Of a DNA stretch of 36,949 nt, positions 22,022-30,174 are shown in pieces (the first letter of the stretch is position 1; each line of letters begins with the position of its first letter). Below the pieces are notes generated by a model. The model saw only the letters and a program-made list of their open reading frames with translations, made no database searches and had not been told where the DNA came from. Source of the stretch: MED-G17 sp963991985 (GTDB lineage Bacteria > Bacteroidota > Bacteroidia > NS11-12g > UBA9320); the NCBI GenBank assembly GCA_963991985.1, contig CAXDRX010000015.1:1-36949 (forward strand). The letters run 5' to 3'. Position numbers and translations under genes: made by a program.

Positions 22022-23251
22022 TCATTCGTACCGAAGTGCGTCTATGGGATTGATTTTTGCAGCTTTGCGTGCAGGATATAAACCAGCGATAAGGCCGGTG
22101 AACAAGCTCAAACTTAGTCCACCTAGTACCCATCGCCAAGGCATAAGAAATTCCCCTCCAAGATAAAAGGAAACCAGGTTGCCGATGCCGATACCCAGAA
22201 GAATTCCGAGCAAAGCTCCAATAGAGCATATGCCCAAAGACTCGTACAAGAATTGCCATAAGATTTCGTTTTGTTTGGCACCAATAGATTTCAAGGTCCC
22301 AATTTCTTTGGTCCTTTCGGTTACCGAAACAAGCATTATGTTCATCAAGTTGATGGCAGCACCAAGCAAGGTGATGATGCCAATTACCTGAGCAAACAAT
22401 GCCACTTTGGATAAGCTGCTGATGAGCTGTTCTGAAACATTATCACTTTTTACGATGGTAAAATTGTCCTCTTCCGTGGCAGACAATCTCCTAATCTTCC
22501 TAAACAGAGCTCTGGCTTCACTGCTCGCTTCATTGAGTTGATAAACATCGTCAACAGAAATCCCTAAGGTGTAGTTGTTTTTGTTTATGGCCATTTGCCT
22601 GCCCAATTGGATGGGGATGAAAGCAATTCGGTTGAATCCAAAATCAAAGGCCGACTGTTTTTTTTCAAAAACACCAATGATTTGAAATTTTCCGTTTCCC
22701 AAGGTAATTGTATGACCAATTGCTTCTTTTTCTCCAAACAATATCTCTTTAATTTCTTGTCCAATCACCACAACTTTTGAATTTTGATTCACGTCATAGT
22801 CGGTAATACTCCGTCCCATTTGTAATTTGTACCCAGCAACCTTGGGGTATTTAGCATCTCCTCCCACCACATATACATTTGGGTTCGTTTTTTCACTTTT
22901 AAACTTGGCTTGGGCTGTAAAATCAACATTCAAAAATATTGAGCAATGGTCTGTGAATGTAAATTGTTTTCTAAAACTTTTTGCTTCTCTATAGCCTATT
23001 TTAGGATATCTCTTGACCCGTCTTCGTCCGCCAATAATTACTGAGCTGCTTTTGTTTTGAATATTAAAGGTATTGGCCCCCATAAAACTGAAATTTTTTG
23101 AGATGCTTGATTCAACGCCTTCAATGGCCGTTAAGATGCCGATGAGTGCAGTAATGCCCAAAGTAATGATTCCTGAAGTAATCCAGGATCGTAAGGAATT
23201 GTTGGACAATGATTTCGTTGCCAAACGAAAAATTTCTAGGACTTTTGACAT
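22022..23251 (-). CDS. ABC transporter permease, MacB/FtsX family
   Basis: A 409-aa permease with the MacB layout. One transmembrane helix lies near residues 22-44 (WITSGIITLGITALIGIL), followed by a large MacB_PCD-type extracytoplasmic domain (about 45-280). The C-terminal FtsX domain has three helices (VIGIITLLGAAINLMNIMLVSVTERTKEIG, then two more after ALLGIL and WVLGGLS). The RTKEIGTLKSIGA coupling motif is conserved. Such permeases export peptides, macrolides or lipoproteins with an ATPase partner, but no ATP-binding protein gene is adjacent. The ATG at 23251 is chosen over an in-frame TTG at 23269, because the exact box TACTTTTG (23264-23257) ends 5 nt before it and would lie inside the longer version. 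Confidence 0.88.
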   Translation of the reverse strand: MSKVLEIFRLATKSLSNNSLRSWITSGIITLGITALIGILTAIEGVESSISKNFSFMGANTFNIQNKSSSVIIGGRRRVKRYPKIGYREAKSFRKQFTFTDHCSIFLNVDFTAQAKFKSEKTNPNVYVVGGDAKYPKVAGYKLQMGRSITDYDVNQNSKVVVIGQEIKEILFGEKEAIGHTITLGNGKFQIIGVFEKKQSAFDFGFNRIAFIPIQLGRQMAINKNNYTLGISVDDVYQLNEASSEARALFRKIRRLSATEEDNFTIVKSDNVSEQLISSLSKVALFAQVIGIITLLGAAINLMNIMLVSVTERTKEIGTLKSIGAKQNEILWQFLYESLGICSIGALLGILLGIGIGNLVSFYLGGEFLMPWRWVLGGLSLSLFTGLIAGLYPARKAAKINPIDALRYE

Positions 23252-23256
23252 CCGAT

Positions 23257-23264
23257 CAAAAGTA
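23257..23264 (-). promoter_or_regulatory. -7 promoter box TACTTTTG
   Basis: An exact TAnnTTTG on the minus strand ending 5 nt before the permease ATG, implying a leader of at most a nucleotide or two. It is the same octamer that precedes the DUF4271 gene. Confidence 0.45.
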
Positions 23265-23318
23265 GCCAAGCATTCGGAATTATGAATGAAATATTTTTTT
23301 AAGACAGCGGATGCTTTC

Positions 23319-23326
23319 TAACTTTG
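23319..23326 (+). promoter_or_regulatory. -7 promoter box TAACTTTG
   Basis: An exact TAnnTTTG, 9 nt before the ATG at 23336. A run of seven T residues (23294-23300) ends 18 nt upstream, a weak -33 candidate. Confidence 0.45.
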
Positions 23327-23335
23327 TATGAATCA

Positions 23336-23869
23336 ATGGACATTTTAAATATTCTGGTTTTATCGCTTGCGATGGTTCTTTCTAATGCCTTAGTATTGTT
23401 TGGCAATTATTTTTATCAGCGAAGATTTTTTAAGGAATTCGAGGCACAAAGAATTCACGATAAAAAAAAAGAAGAAGGGGTGCAAGCCATTGAAAACAAA
23501 ATGAAAGCTTATGAAAGATTGATATTGTTTTTAGAAAGAATTTCTCCTGACCACTTGGTTTTGAGGCACATTGTGCAAAAAGAATCGGCCACGGAATTAA
23601 AACATCGATTGGTTAAAACTATTCAGGATGAATATTACCATAACATCACTCAGCAACTATACATTAGGGATGACCGCTGGATGGAGTTGGTCAATTTGAA
23701 AGAAGAGATGATTCAATTGATTGAGCGAGTATATGGGTCATTGAATGAAGATGCGAAAAACACAGATTTGGCGAAAAAGATACTACATGAGGCTTCCCAA
23801 AGTATAGGGCAAAAAGTGAAACCAATATTGAGACGTTTGAAAGCAGATTTTGGTGTTTCACTTGACTGA
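23336..23869 (+). CDS. Membrane-anchored protein of unknown function
   Basis: The product (177 aa) has one N-terminal transmembrane helix (residues about 3-23, LNILVLSLAMVLSNALVLF) and a helical, charged cytoplasmic region. A coiled-coil stretch runs from about residue 28 to 60. Then comes a conserved-looking block, AYERLILFLERISPDHLVLRHI, followed by further amphipathic helices. I recognise the layout as a recurring Bacteroidota hypothetical protein but cannot name the family. It is divergent from the permease and monocistronic, followed by a hairpin (23868-23887). The ATG at 23336 is used rather than the TTG at 23324, which overlaps the -7 box. Confidence 0.75.
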   Translation: MDILNILVLSLAMVLSNALVLFGNYFYQRRFFKEFEAQRIHDKKKEEGVQAIENKMKAYERLILFLERISPDHLVLRHIVQKESATELKHRLVKTIQDEYYHNITQQLYIRDDRWMELVNLKEEMIQLIERVYGSLNEDAKNTDLAKKILHEASQSIGQKVKPILRRLKADFGVSLD

Positions 23870-23887
23870 AAAAACTGCTGTTTTTTC
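23868..23887. terminator. Possible terminator hairpin
   Basis: GAAAAAAC (23868-23875), loop TGCT, GTTTTTTC (23880-23887): an 8-bp perfect stem beginning at the stop codon of the upstream gene. The stem is mostly A-T and the T-run lies inside it, so strength is uncertain. Confidence 0.4.
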
Positions 23888-24347
23888 GAACACTAAATCC
23901 ACAAGTTATCAACATATTTGCTTCACTCGTTTGTTCCTTAAAAAAACAATGTTTGAACATTAAATAAATAGACCTTCGGTGTCGACGTTAGGCATTTTTA
24001 TTGCGATGGGCGTAACATTATATTAAGGTTTTGATAATGACAGAATTCTTTAGCAAGAGAGATGCAAAAGGTTTAGTAAACGGTAGCGTTTTGTGTAACT
24101 ATTTGAAATTGAATATATTAATTATCATTGTACGTTTCAAGGCTGAAAATGGTCAGAAATGCTAGATATGAAGGTAAAAATTGAGTGTAAATTTTACCTT
24201 GTTAAATCTCGATAAAATGCAATTTTTTCTTTCCTTTTTTCAATGAAAAAAAATACCCATATTGCGAATGGTTTTAAAGATGAGAGCGCTTTAAAATTTT
24301 ATTAATTTAGACTTATTAACAATTAAATATTTGACAATCAAACAAAA
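23888..24347. other. AT-rich intergenic region upstream of dnaA, candidate origin region
   Basis: About 460 nt without a credible gene. It holds a DnaA-box-like TTATCAACA (23906-23914), preceded directly by a degenerate half (AAATCCACA, 23895-23903), and another TTATTAACA (24313-24321). It also holds a 9-bp inverted repeat, AAGGTAAAA (24171-24179) with TTTTACCTT (24192-24200). The dnaA promoter is probably near AATATTTG (24326-24333), a one-mismatch -7 box 14 nt before the ATG. Candidate boxes are few for a full oriC, so autoregulation of dnaA is an equal explanation. Confidence 0.35.
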
Positions 24348-25781
24348 ATGACACACCAAGAATTATGGACGAAATTTTTAGCGGTGATCAAAGACAATAT
24401 ATCGCCTCAAAGCTTTAAAACATGGTTTGCTCCAATCAAACCAATGAGACTTGAAGACAAAGTTTTGACCATACAGGTGCCAAGTCAATTTTTTTATGAA
24501 TGGCTTGAGGAACATTATGTTTCTTTAATGAAGAAAACGTTAGAAAAAGAGTTGGGTCCAGGGGCCAAACTTGAATACAATATAATTGTAGACAATAGTG
24601 GAACCAAAGGCGGAAAGGTGCCTTACACCATCAATGTTTCTACCTCCAATTCTGTGAAAAATAATCATAACGAGATGACCATGCCAATGAATGTATCAGG
24701 GAATATTAGAAATCCCTTCATCATTCCGGGTCTGAAAAAGGTAAATGTGCCCTCTCAACTCAACCCAAAATATACCTTTGAAAATTTTTTAGAAGGCGAT
24801 TGCAACCGCTTGGCACGATCAGCGGGATATGCAGTGGCAAACAAACCTGGAGGGACAGCTTTCAATCCGCTTATGATTTATGGTGGCGTAGGTTTGGGGA
24901 AAACCCATTTGGCGCATGCGATTGGAAATCGAATCAAAGAAATTTCCAATACCAAGACGGTTTTGTATGTACAAGCAGACAAATTTATAAACCAATTTGT
25001 GGATAGCTGCAAAAACGGTACAAACAGTGACTTTTTAAACTTTTATCAATTGGTTGATATCCTTATTGTGGATGATGTTCAATTTTTTGCGAAAAAAGAA
25101 AGAACCCAAGAAATTTTCTTCCAAATTTTCAATCACTTGCATCAAAACAACAAACAAATAATTTTAACAAGTGATCGCTCCCCAAGAGATATGAAAGATG
25201 TGGACGATAGGCTTTTGTCAAGATTTAAGTGGGGATTAAGTTGTGATTTACAATTGCCCGATTTAGAAACGAGAATTGCAATTTTGGAACATAAAATGTA
25301 CCACGATGGCATTAGTTTGCCAAGTGAGGTTGTTGAATATGTTGCCCACAATATAGATAGCAATGTAAGAGAGCTCGAAGGCGCACTGGTATCACTATTG
25401 GCTCAATCATCGCTAAACAGAAAGGAAATTACTTTGGAAATGGCAAAAAAAATGATGAAGAATTTTATCCAAAATTCCTCTCGAGAAATTTCTATTGAGT
25501 ATATCCAAAAGTTGGTTTCGGATTACTATGGGATATCTGTAGAAAATATTAAATCCAAAACGAGAAAAAGAGAAATTACACAAGCAAGACAGATAAGTAT
25601 GTACTTTGCCAAGCAGCTCACCAAAGCTTCTCTAAAAAATATTGGTGCTTATTTTGGAGGAAGAGATCATAGCACGGTTATCCATGCCTGCCAGACAGTA
25701 AATGACCTTATTGATACCGACAAAAGATTTAAAGAAGATGTTGAAGAGATAGAGAAGCGAATAAAGATCAATACACTTTAG
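24348..25781 (+). CDS. dnaA: Chromosomal replication initiator protein DnaA
   Basis: A 477-aa initiator that binds DnaA boxes and melts the origin. Domain I (residues 1-80: WTKFLAVIKDNISPQSFKTWF) is followed by a linker of about 50 residues, poor in conservation. The AAA+ domain III carries Walker A GGVGLGKTH (residues 179-187) and Walker B ILIVDDVQFF. Domain IV has the DNA-binding signature GGRDHSTVIHACQT near residue 447. All motifs are intact. Its TAG overlaps the purL stop by 4 nt tail to tail (TTAG at 25778-25781), leaving no room for a separate terminator. Confidence 0.98.
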   Translation: MTHQELWTKFLAVIKDNISPQSFKTWFAPIKPMRLEDKVLTIQVPSQFFYEWLEEHYVSLMKKTLEKELGPGAKLEYNIIVDNSGTKGGKVPYTINVSTSNSVKNNHNEMTMPMNVSGNIRNPFIIPGLKKVNVPSQLNPKYTFENFLEGDCNRLARSAGYAVANKPGGTAFNPLMIYGGVGLGKTHLAHAIGNRIKEISNTKTVLYVQADKFINQFVDSCKNGTNSDFLNFYQLVDILIVDDVQFFAKKERTQEIFFQIFNHLHQNNKQIILTSDRSPRDMKDVDDRLLSRFKWGLSCDLQLPDLETRIAILEHKMYHDGISLPSEVVEYVAHNIDSNVRELEGALVSLLAQSSLNRKEITLEMAKKMMKNFIQNSSREISIEYIQKLVSDYYGISVENIKSKTRKREITQARQISMYFAKQLTKASLKNIGAYFGGRDHSTVIHACQTVNDLIDTDKRFKEDVEEIEKRIKINTL

Positions 25782-28006
25782 TTCTTTTCTATTTCCTTTG
25801 AAATACTGTTTAAGTAAATCTCTTTTAGATATGAAACCCTTCCAAAATTAAGATGGTTGATTTTTATTTCTTGGCCTTTAGTTAAACCCAATTTCGTATA
25901 TAAAACCTCATTTTGGTCAAACAATTTCTCAAGTTCAGAAGATTTGTCTTTTGAAACACTAATAATTACGCGGGATTGAGCTTCTCCAAAAAGAATTCCA
26001 TCCAAACGACAATTTGTTTCAAAGGTTAATTGACAACCAATTTGCTTTTCAAAACATGATTCTGCAAGGGCGCAAAACAATCCTCCTTCTGAAATATCAT
26101 GAGCCGATTTGATTAAATTTTTTGTTATCGCTTGCAACAAGGAATTTTGCAAATTCACTTCCTTTTCGAGCAGAAAAGATGGTGCTGGAGAGTTTTCTAT
26201 TTGATGGAATTTTGCCAAATATTGGGAGGAATTGATGTCTTCAGAAAGTGGTCCTAAGAGATAAATTAAGTCTCCTTCATTCTGGAAAGACAAAGAAGTA
26301 ATATGATTTGGATCTTCTATCAATCCAATCATTCCTATGGTTGGCGTTGGATATATGGCTTTATCATCGACAGTAGATTGATTGTAAAAGCTCACATTTC
26401 CTCCAGTAACTGGTGTCTCAAGTGCTTTGCAAGCCGCAGTCATTCCTTTAATTGCGTGAACAAATTGAAAATATACTTCTTCGTTGTATGGGTTCCCAAA
26501 ATTTAGGCAATTTGTAATGGCTAAGGGCTTTCCACCAGAACAAACAATATTTCTCGCGGCTTCAGCAACTGCAATAGCACCTCCTAATTCAGGATTTGCA
26601 TAAACATATCTCGAATTGCAATCTACAGTCATGGCCAATGATTTTGAAGAATTTTCGATTTTAACAATAGCAGCGTCTGTTTTTGTTTCGGTAGTTTGGG
26701 TAATGGTCCCTACCATGGAATCATATTGTTTAGAGATCCATCTTTTGGAAGCAACATTTGGCAGTGCCAGAAGGAAATGGCCTACTTCAATTAGTTCCAA
26801 ATTCCCTGGGCACGAAACATTGGCTGCATTGAAGTCCTCAATTTCTTTAAAATATTTGGGTTTTTTATAAGATCTTTCGTAAACAGGAGCACCTCCCCCT
26901 AAGACAAGTGACGCCGCAGGGATGGAAGCTTTTAACTCTCTGTTTTGATAATATTCTACCTTCCCAGAATCTGTAACTTGGCCAATTTGAGCATGAGTGA
27001 TGTCCCATTTGTTTAATATTGATTCAATCTCCTTTTCATATCCTTTTTTTACAACCACAAGCATTCTTTCTTGACTTTCGGAAATCAAAATTTCCCAATC
27101 TTTCATTCCTTCTTGTCGGAGTGGTACTTTGTCTAAGTCTATTTCCATGCCAACACCCGCTTTGGCACTCATTTCGGAAGTACTACAGGTTATACCCGCC
27201 GCTCCCATATCTTGGATACCGACCACTTTTTTTGTTTGGATGATCTCCAATGTTGCTTCCAATAATAATTTTTCCCAAAAGGGATCTCCTACCTGAACGG
27301 ATGGAAGATCATTAACAGAATCCTCTGAAATGTCCTTGGATGCAAAAGAAGCTCCATGAATTCCGTCTTTTCCGGTGCTAGATCCATAAATATAAATAGG
27401 ATTCCCAATACCTTCGGCAGTGGCTGAAACAGACTCACCAACTTTTACCAAACCTACCGACATGGCATTTACGAGGATATTGGTCTGATAACATTCGTCA
27501 AAATATATTTCTCCCCCAACCGTGGGAATTCCAAAGGAATTTCCATAGCTTCCAATGCCTTTGACAACGCCCTTGAGGAGCCATTTGGTTCGATCATTAT
27601 TCAGATTTCCAAATCTCAATGAATTTAATTGCGCTATTGGTCTTGCACCCATAGAAAAAATATCTCTATTGATACCTCCAACTCCAGTTGCAGCCCCTTG
27701 GAATGGTTCTATGGCAGACGGATGATTGTGTGACTCAATTTTAAAACAGCATGCCAATCCATCACCAATGTCTATGAGACCTGCATTTTCTTCTCCCGCT
27801 GCAACTAGTGTTGCCGGACCTTCCTTTGGCAAGGTTTTTAACCATTTGATAGAATTTTTATATGAACAGTGTTCACTCCACATAGCAGAGAATATGCAGA
27901 TTTCTGTAAAGTTTGGTTCTCTCCCTAAAATACTTTCAATTTGGTTGTACTCCTCTTTGCTTAATCCTAGTGCAATGGCTTGTGATAGAATCTGTTTTTC
28001 AACCAT
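25778..28006 (-). CDS. purL: Phosphoribosylformylglycinamidine synthase, small PurL
   Basis: The 742-aa length marks the short PurL, which needs separate PurQ (glutaminase) and PurS partners, unlike the ~1300-aa fused enzyme. It converts FGAR to FGAM with ATP in purine synthesis. Signature segments are SAMWSEHCSYKNS near residue 45, FKIESHNHPSAIEPFQGAATGVGG, the central GIQDMGAAG, and the second ATP-site block TVDCNSRYVYANPELGG. purS and purQ are not in the window. GAACTTTG (28018-28011), a one-mismatch -7 box, ends 4 nt before the ATG. A perfect palindrome, ATCAAATATTTGAT (28019-28032), lies immediately upstream of the box. Confidence 0.96.
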   Translation of the reverse strand: MVEKQILSQAIALGLSKEEYNQIESILGREPNFTEICIFSAMWSEHCSYKNSIKWLKTLPKEGPATLVAAGEENAGLIDIGDGLACCFKIESHNHPSAIEPFQGAATGVGGINRDIFSMGARPIAQLNSLRFGNLNNDRTKWLLKGVVKGIGSYGNSFGIPTVGGEIYFDECYQTNILVNAMSVGLVKVGESVSATAEGIGNPIYIYGSSTGKDGIHGASFASKDISEDSVNDLPSVQVGDPFWEKLLLEATLEIIQTKKVVGIQDMGAAGITCSTSEMSAKAGVGMEIDLDKVPLRQEGMKDWEILISESQERMLVVVKKGYEKEIESILNKWDITHAQIGQVTDSGKVEYYQNRELKASIPAASLVLGGGAPVYERSYKKPKYFKEIEDFNAANVSCPGNLELIEVGHFLLALPNVASKRWISKQYDSMVGTITQTTETKTDAAIVKIENSSKSLAMTVDCNSRYVYANPELGGAIAVAEAARNIVCSGGKPLAITNCLNFGNPYNEEVYFQFVHAIKGMTAACKALETPVTGGNVSFYNQSTVDDKAIYPTPTIGMIGLIEDPNHITSLSFQNEGDLIYLLGPLSEDINSSQYLAKFHQIENSPAPSFLLEKEVNLQNSLLQAITKNLIKSAHDISEGGLFCALAESCFEKQIGCQLTFETNCRLDGILFGEAQSRVIISVSKDKSSELEKLFDQNEVLYTKLGLTKGQEIKINHLNFGRVSYLKEIYLNSISKEIEKN

Positions 28007-28143
28007 AATACAAAGTTCATCAAATATTTGATTATCTCTAAGGGAAGGAAATAAACGTTGATAAATTGGATGTTTTATTTTTTTTTAAAAAAAACAATTC
28101 TTCTTTCCTAAAGAAAGCTATATTTGAATTCTCATTGAAGAAA

Positions 28144-28233
28144 TTAAAACTTTGGTAAGTACCCAATCATTTTTTCATAGTAAGGGGTAAATTTTTTCAT
28201 GATTTCATTTTTCATTTCTCGGGTGCTTACCAT
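28144..28233 (-). CDS. Candidate 29-residue small ORF downstream of accC
   Basis: Translation from the ATG at 28233 gives 29 residues ending in TAA at 28146-28144, beginning MVSTREMKNEIMKKF and ending EKMIGYLPKF. It is polar at the start and aromatic at the end, with no signal or membrane segment. It begins 73 nt after the accC stop, and a -7-like ATTATTTG lies about 20 nt upstream. Its two ends coincide with complementary arms (GGTAAGTACCC at 28154-28164 and GGGTGCTTACC at 28221-28231), so the same DNA may instead encode a structured RNA or an accC 3' end. Whether it is translated cannot be told from one sequence. Confidence 0.25.
   Translation of the reverse strand: MVSTREMKNEIMKKFTPYYEKMIGYLPKF
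28154..28231. repeat. Imperfect inverted repeat in the accC-purL gap
   Basis: GGTAAGTACCC (28154-28164) can pair with GGGTGCTTACC (28221-28231) over 11 positions with one wobble pair. The 56-nt loop is AT-rich. On the plus strand the right arm runs into ATTTTTTT, but both flanking genes are on the minus strand. A T9-A8 tract lies nearby at 28078-28094. Confidence 0.4.
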
Positions 28234-28306
28234 TTTTTTCTTACAGGCTTTTTTTTATCAAATAATTTTTTGTTGAAAAATGATGATGCTCAGAAAGAAT
28301 TGGAGC

Positions 28307-29641
28307 CTAGAAATCAAAGGTTTCCATAAACTTAGTGGTAAAATTCCCTTCCATAAAATCAGGATTTTTTAGGATTTTGAGGTGCAATGGAATGGTCGTT
28401 TTTATTCCTTCAATGACAAATTCTGATAGTGCTCTTTCCATTTTCTTTATGACTTCTTCTCTTGAATTGGCTCGAACAATAACTTTGGCAATCATAGAAT
28501 CGTAATGTGGTGGTATGGTGTACCCAGAAAAGATGTGTGAGTCAATCCTCACTCCATAGCCTCCAGGTTTGTGAAGTGTCTCTATGACGCCTGGGGAAGG
28601 TCGAAAATTATCAAAAGGATCTTCAGCATTTATTCGACACTCCATGGCATAGGCTTGAGGATAATAGTCATGGCCGCTAATCGGCACCCCTGCGGCAATC
28701 TTTATTTGTTCCATCACCAAATCATGACCAATCACTTCTTCGGTAATTGGGTGTTCTACTTGGATGCGTGTATTCATTTCCATAAAGTAGAAATCTTTAT
28801 TCTTATCTACCAAGAATTCAACGGTTCCTAATCCCTCGTAATTGATGGCTTTGGTTGATTTAATTGCCGCTTCGCCCATTTTTTTCCGGAGGGCTTTGTC
28901 CATGAAAGGGGAGGGAACTTCTTCAATAATTTTTTGGTGTCTTCTTTGAATAGAACAGTCCCTTTCTGAAAGATGACATGCGTTGCCGTATTGATCGCCA
29001 GCAATTTGTATTTCTATATGTCTAGGTTCTTCAATGAACTTTTCTAAGTACATTCCATCATTTCCGAAAGCTGCTTTGGCCTCAATGGTTGCCTTTTCCC
29101 ACGCTTCTTTAAATTCTTGGTCATTTTGTGCAATTCTCATGCCTTTTCCACCACCCCCTGCGGTAGCCTTTAGAATGACTGGATATTTTATTTTTTTTGC
29201 GATTTGTATTCCTTCATCCACATTCTTTAATAAGCCATCGGATCCAGGGATAATCGGAACACCTGCTTTCTTCATTGTTTCTTTGGCATTGGATTTGTCA
29301 CCCATCGCATTGATCATTTTTGGAGAAGCACCGATAAATTTTATGCCATGGTCTTCACATAGTTCAGAAAACTTTTCATTTTCGGACAAAAATCCATAAC
29401 CAGGGTGAATTGCATCAGCATTGGTAATTTCGGCAGCGGCCAAAATATTTTGAAAATTGAGGTAGGATTCAGAGCTTTTGGCTGGGCCAATTTTCACTGC
29501 TTCATCGGCTATTTTTACCGGCAAACTGTTTTGATCTGCCTCAGAGTATACTGCTACCGTTTTGATACCCATTTCTTTGCATGTTCGAATGACACGCAAG
29601 GCAATTTCGCCTCGGTTGGCAATAAGAATTTTTTTAAACAT
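28307..29641 (-). CDS. accC: Acetyl-CoA carboxylase biotin carboxylase subunit (AccC)
   Basis: A 444-aa ATP-grasp enzyme that carboxylates biotin on AccB, the first half-reaction of acetyl-CoA carboxylase. Motifs: MFKKILIANRGEIALRVIRTCKE at the N-terminus, the glycine-rich ATP loop GGGGKGMRI, the HLSERDCSIQRRHQK block, and the active-site EMNTRIQVEHPITEE. Length is normal. Its start lies 2 nt after the accB stop, the usual accBC order. Together with fabH and plsX upstream it belongs to a fatty-acid initiation block on the minus strand. Confidence 0.97.
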   Translation of the reverse strand: MFKKILIANRGEIALRVIRTCKEMGIKTVAVYSEADQNSLPVKIADEAVKIGPAKSSESYLNFQNILAAAEITNADAIHPGYGFLSENEKFSELCEDHGIKFIGASPKMINAMGDKSNAKETMKKAGVPIIPGSDGLLKNVDEGIQIAKKIKYPVILKATAGGGGKGMRIAQNDQEFKEAWEKATIEAKAAFGNDGMYLEKFIEEPRHIEIQIAGDQYGNACHLSERDCSIQRRHQKIIEEVPSPFMDKALRKKMGEAAIKSTKAINYEGLGTVEFLVDKNKDFYFMEMNTRIQVEHPITEEVIGHDLVMEQIKIAAGVPISGHDYYPQAYAMECRINAEDPFDNFRPSPGVIETLHKPGGYGVRIDSHIFSGYTIPPHYDSMIAKVIVRANSREEVIKKMERALSEFVIEGIKTTIPLHLKILKNPDFMEGNFTTKFMETFDF

Positions 29642-29643
29642 AT

Positions 29644-30123
29644 TTAGGAAGGTTCTATAAGAAACAACGGTTGTCCGTATTCTACGGGAGAAGCGTCATC
29701 TACAAGGATTTTAACAATTTTTCCCGTTACATCAGACTCAATCTCATTGAACAATTTCATGGCCTCAACAATACAAAGTATTGCCCCTTCGCTTATTTGA
29801 TCTCCTATATTTACAAAAGGATCCTTGTCTGGTCCAGGGGAAAGATAAAATGTTCCAATCATTGGAGACTTGAATTCGTATAATTTTGAGTTTTCCTCGG
29901 CAACTTCTTTTTCGCTTTCCGAATCGATATTTTTTGGCACTTCGGGGCTAGGAATTGCCGGTTGAACAGCTTGTGGTATTGCGGTGGGGTGTTCTGTCAA
30001 ACTATGGATACTTGCTTGATTTTTTTTGATTGAAATCTTAAAATTATCTTTTTCAAGTTCCACTTCATCTACGCCTACGCGCGAAACGAATTTGATTAAC
30101 GCTTGGATATCTTTTATGTCCAT
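29644..30123 (-). CDS. accB: Biotin carboxyl carrier protein of acetyl-CoA carboxylase (AccB)
   Basis: A 159-aa carrier. The N-terminal helical part (about residues 1-35, KDIQALIKFVSRVGVDEVEL) is followed by a Pro/Ala-rich linker (about 45-80). The C-terminal biotinyl domain has the modified lysine K123 in EAMKLFNEI, and SPMIGTFYLSPGPDKDPF starts the fold. Biotin on K123 shuttles CO2 between AccC and the carboxyltransferase, whose subunits are not in the window. accC follows with a 2-nt gap. Confidence 0.96.
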   Translation of the reverse strand: MDIKDIQALIKFVSRVGVDEVELEKDNFKISIKKNQASIHSLTEHPTAIPQAVQPAIPSPEVPKNIDSESEKEVAEENSKLYEFKSPMIGTFYLSPGPDKDPFVNIGDQISEGAILCIVEAMKLFNEIESDVTGKIVKILVDDASPVEYGQPLFLIEPS

Positions 30124-30174
30124 GGGTTAAAATATTTTTTGCGAATTTAAACTTTTCTTTTTGCCTACAAATAA

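Noticed and set aside
28019..28032. ATCAAATATTTGAT, perfect 14-bp palindrome upstream of purL
   Set aside because: Noted in the purL entry, but a short A/T palindrome is expected by chance in this base composition, and no second copy was seen near other pur genes.
28078..28094. T9-A8 tract upstream of purL
   Set aside because: Simple A/T runs are common here. It could be an UP-like or bent element but there is nothing specific to support this.
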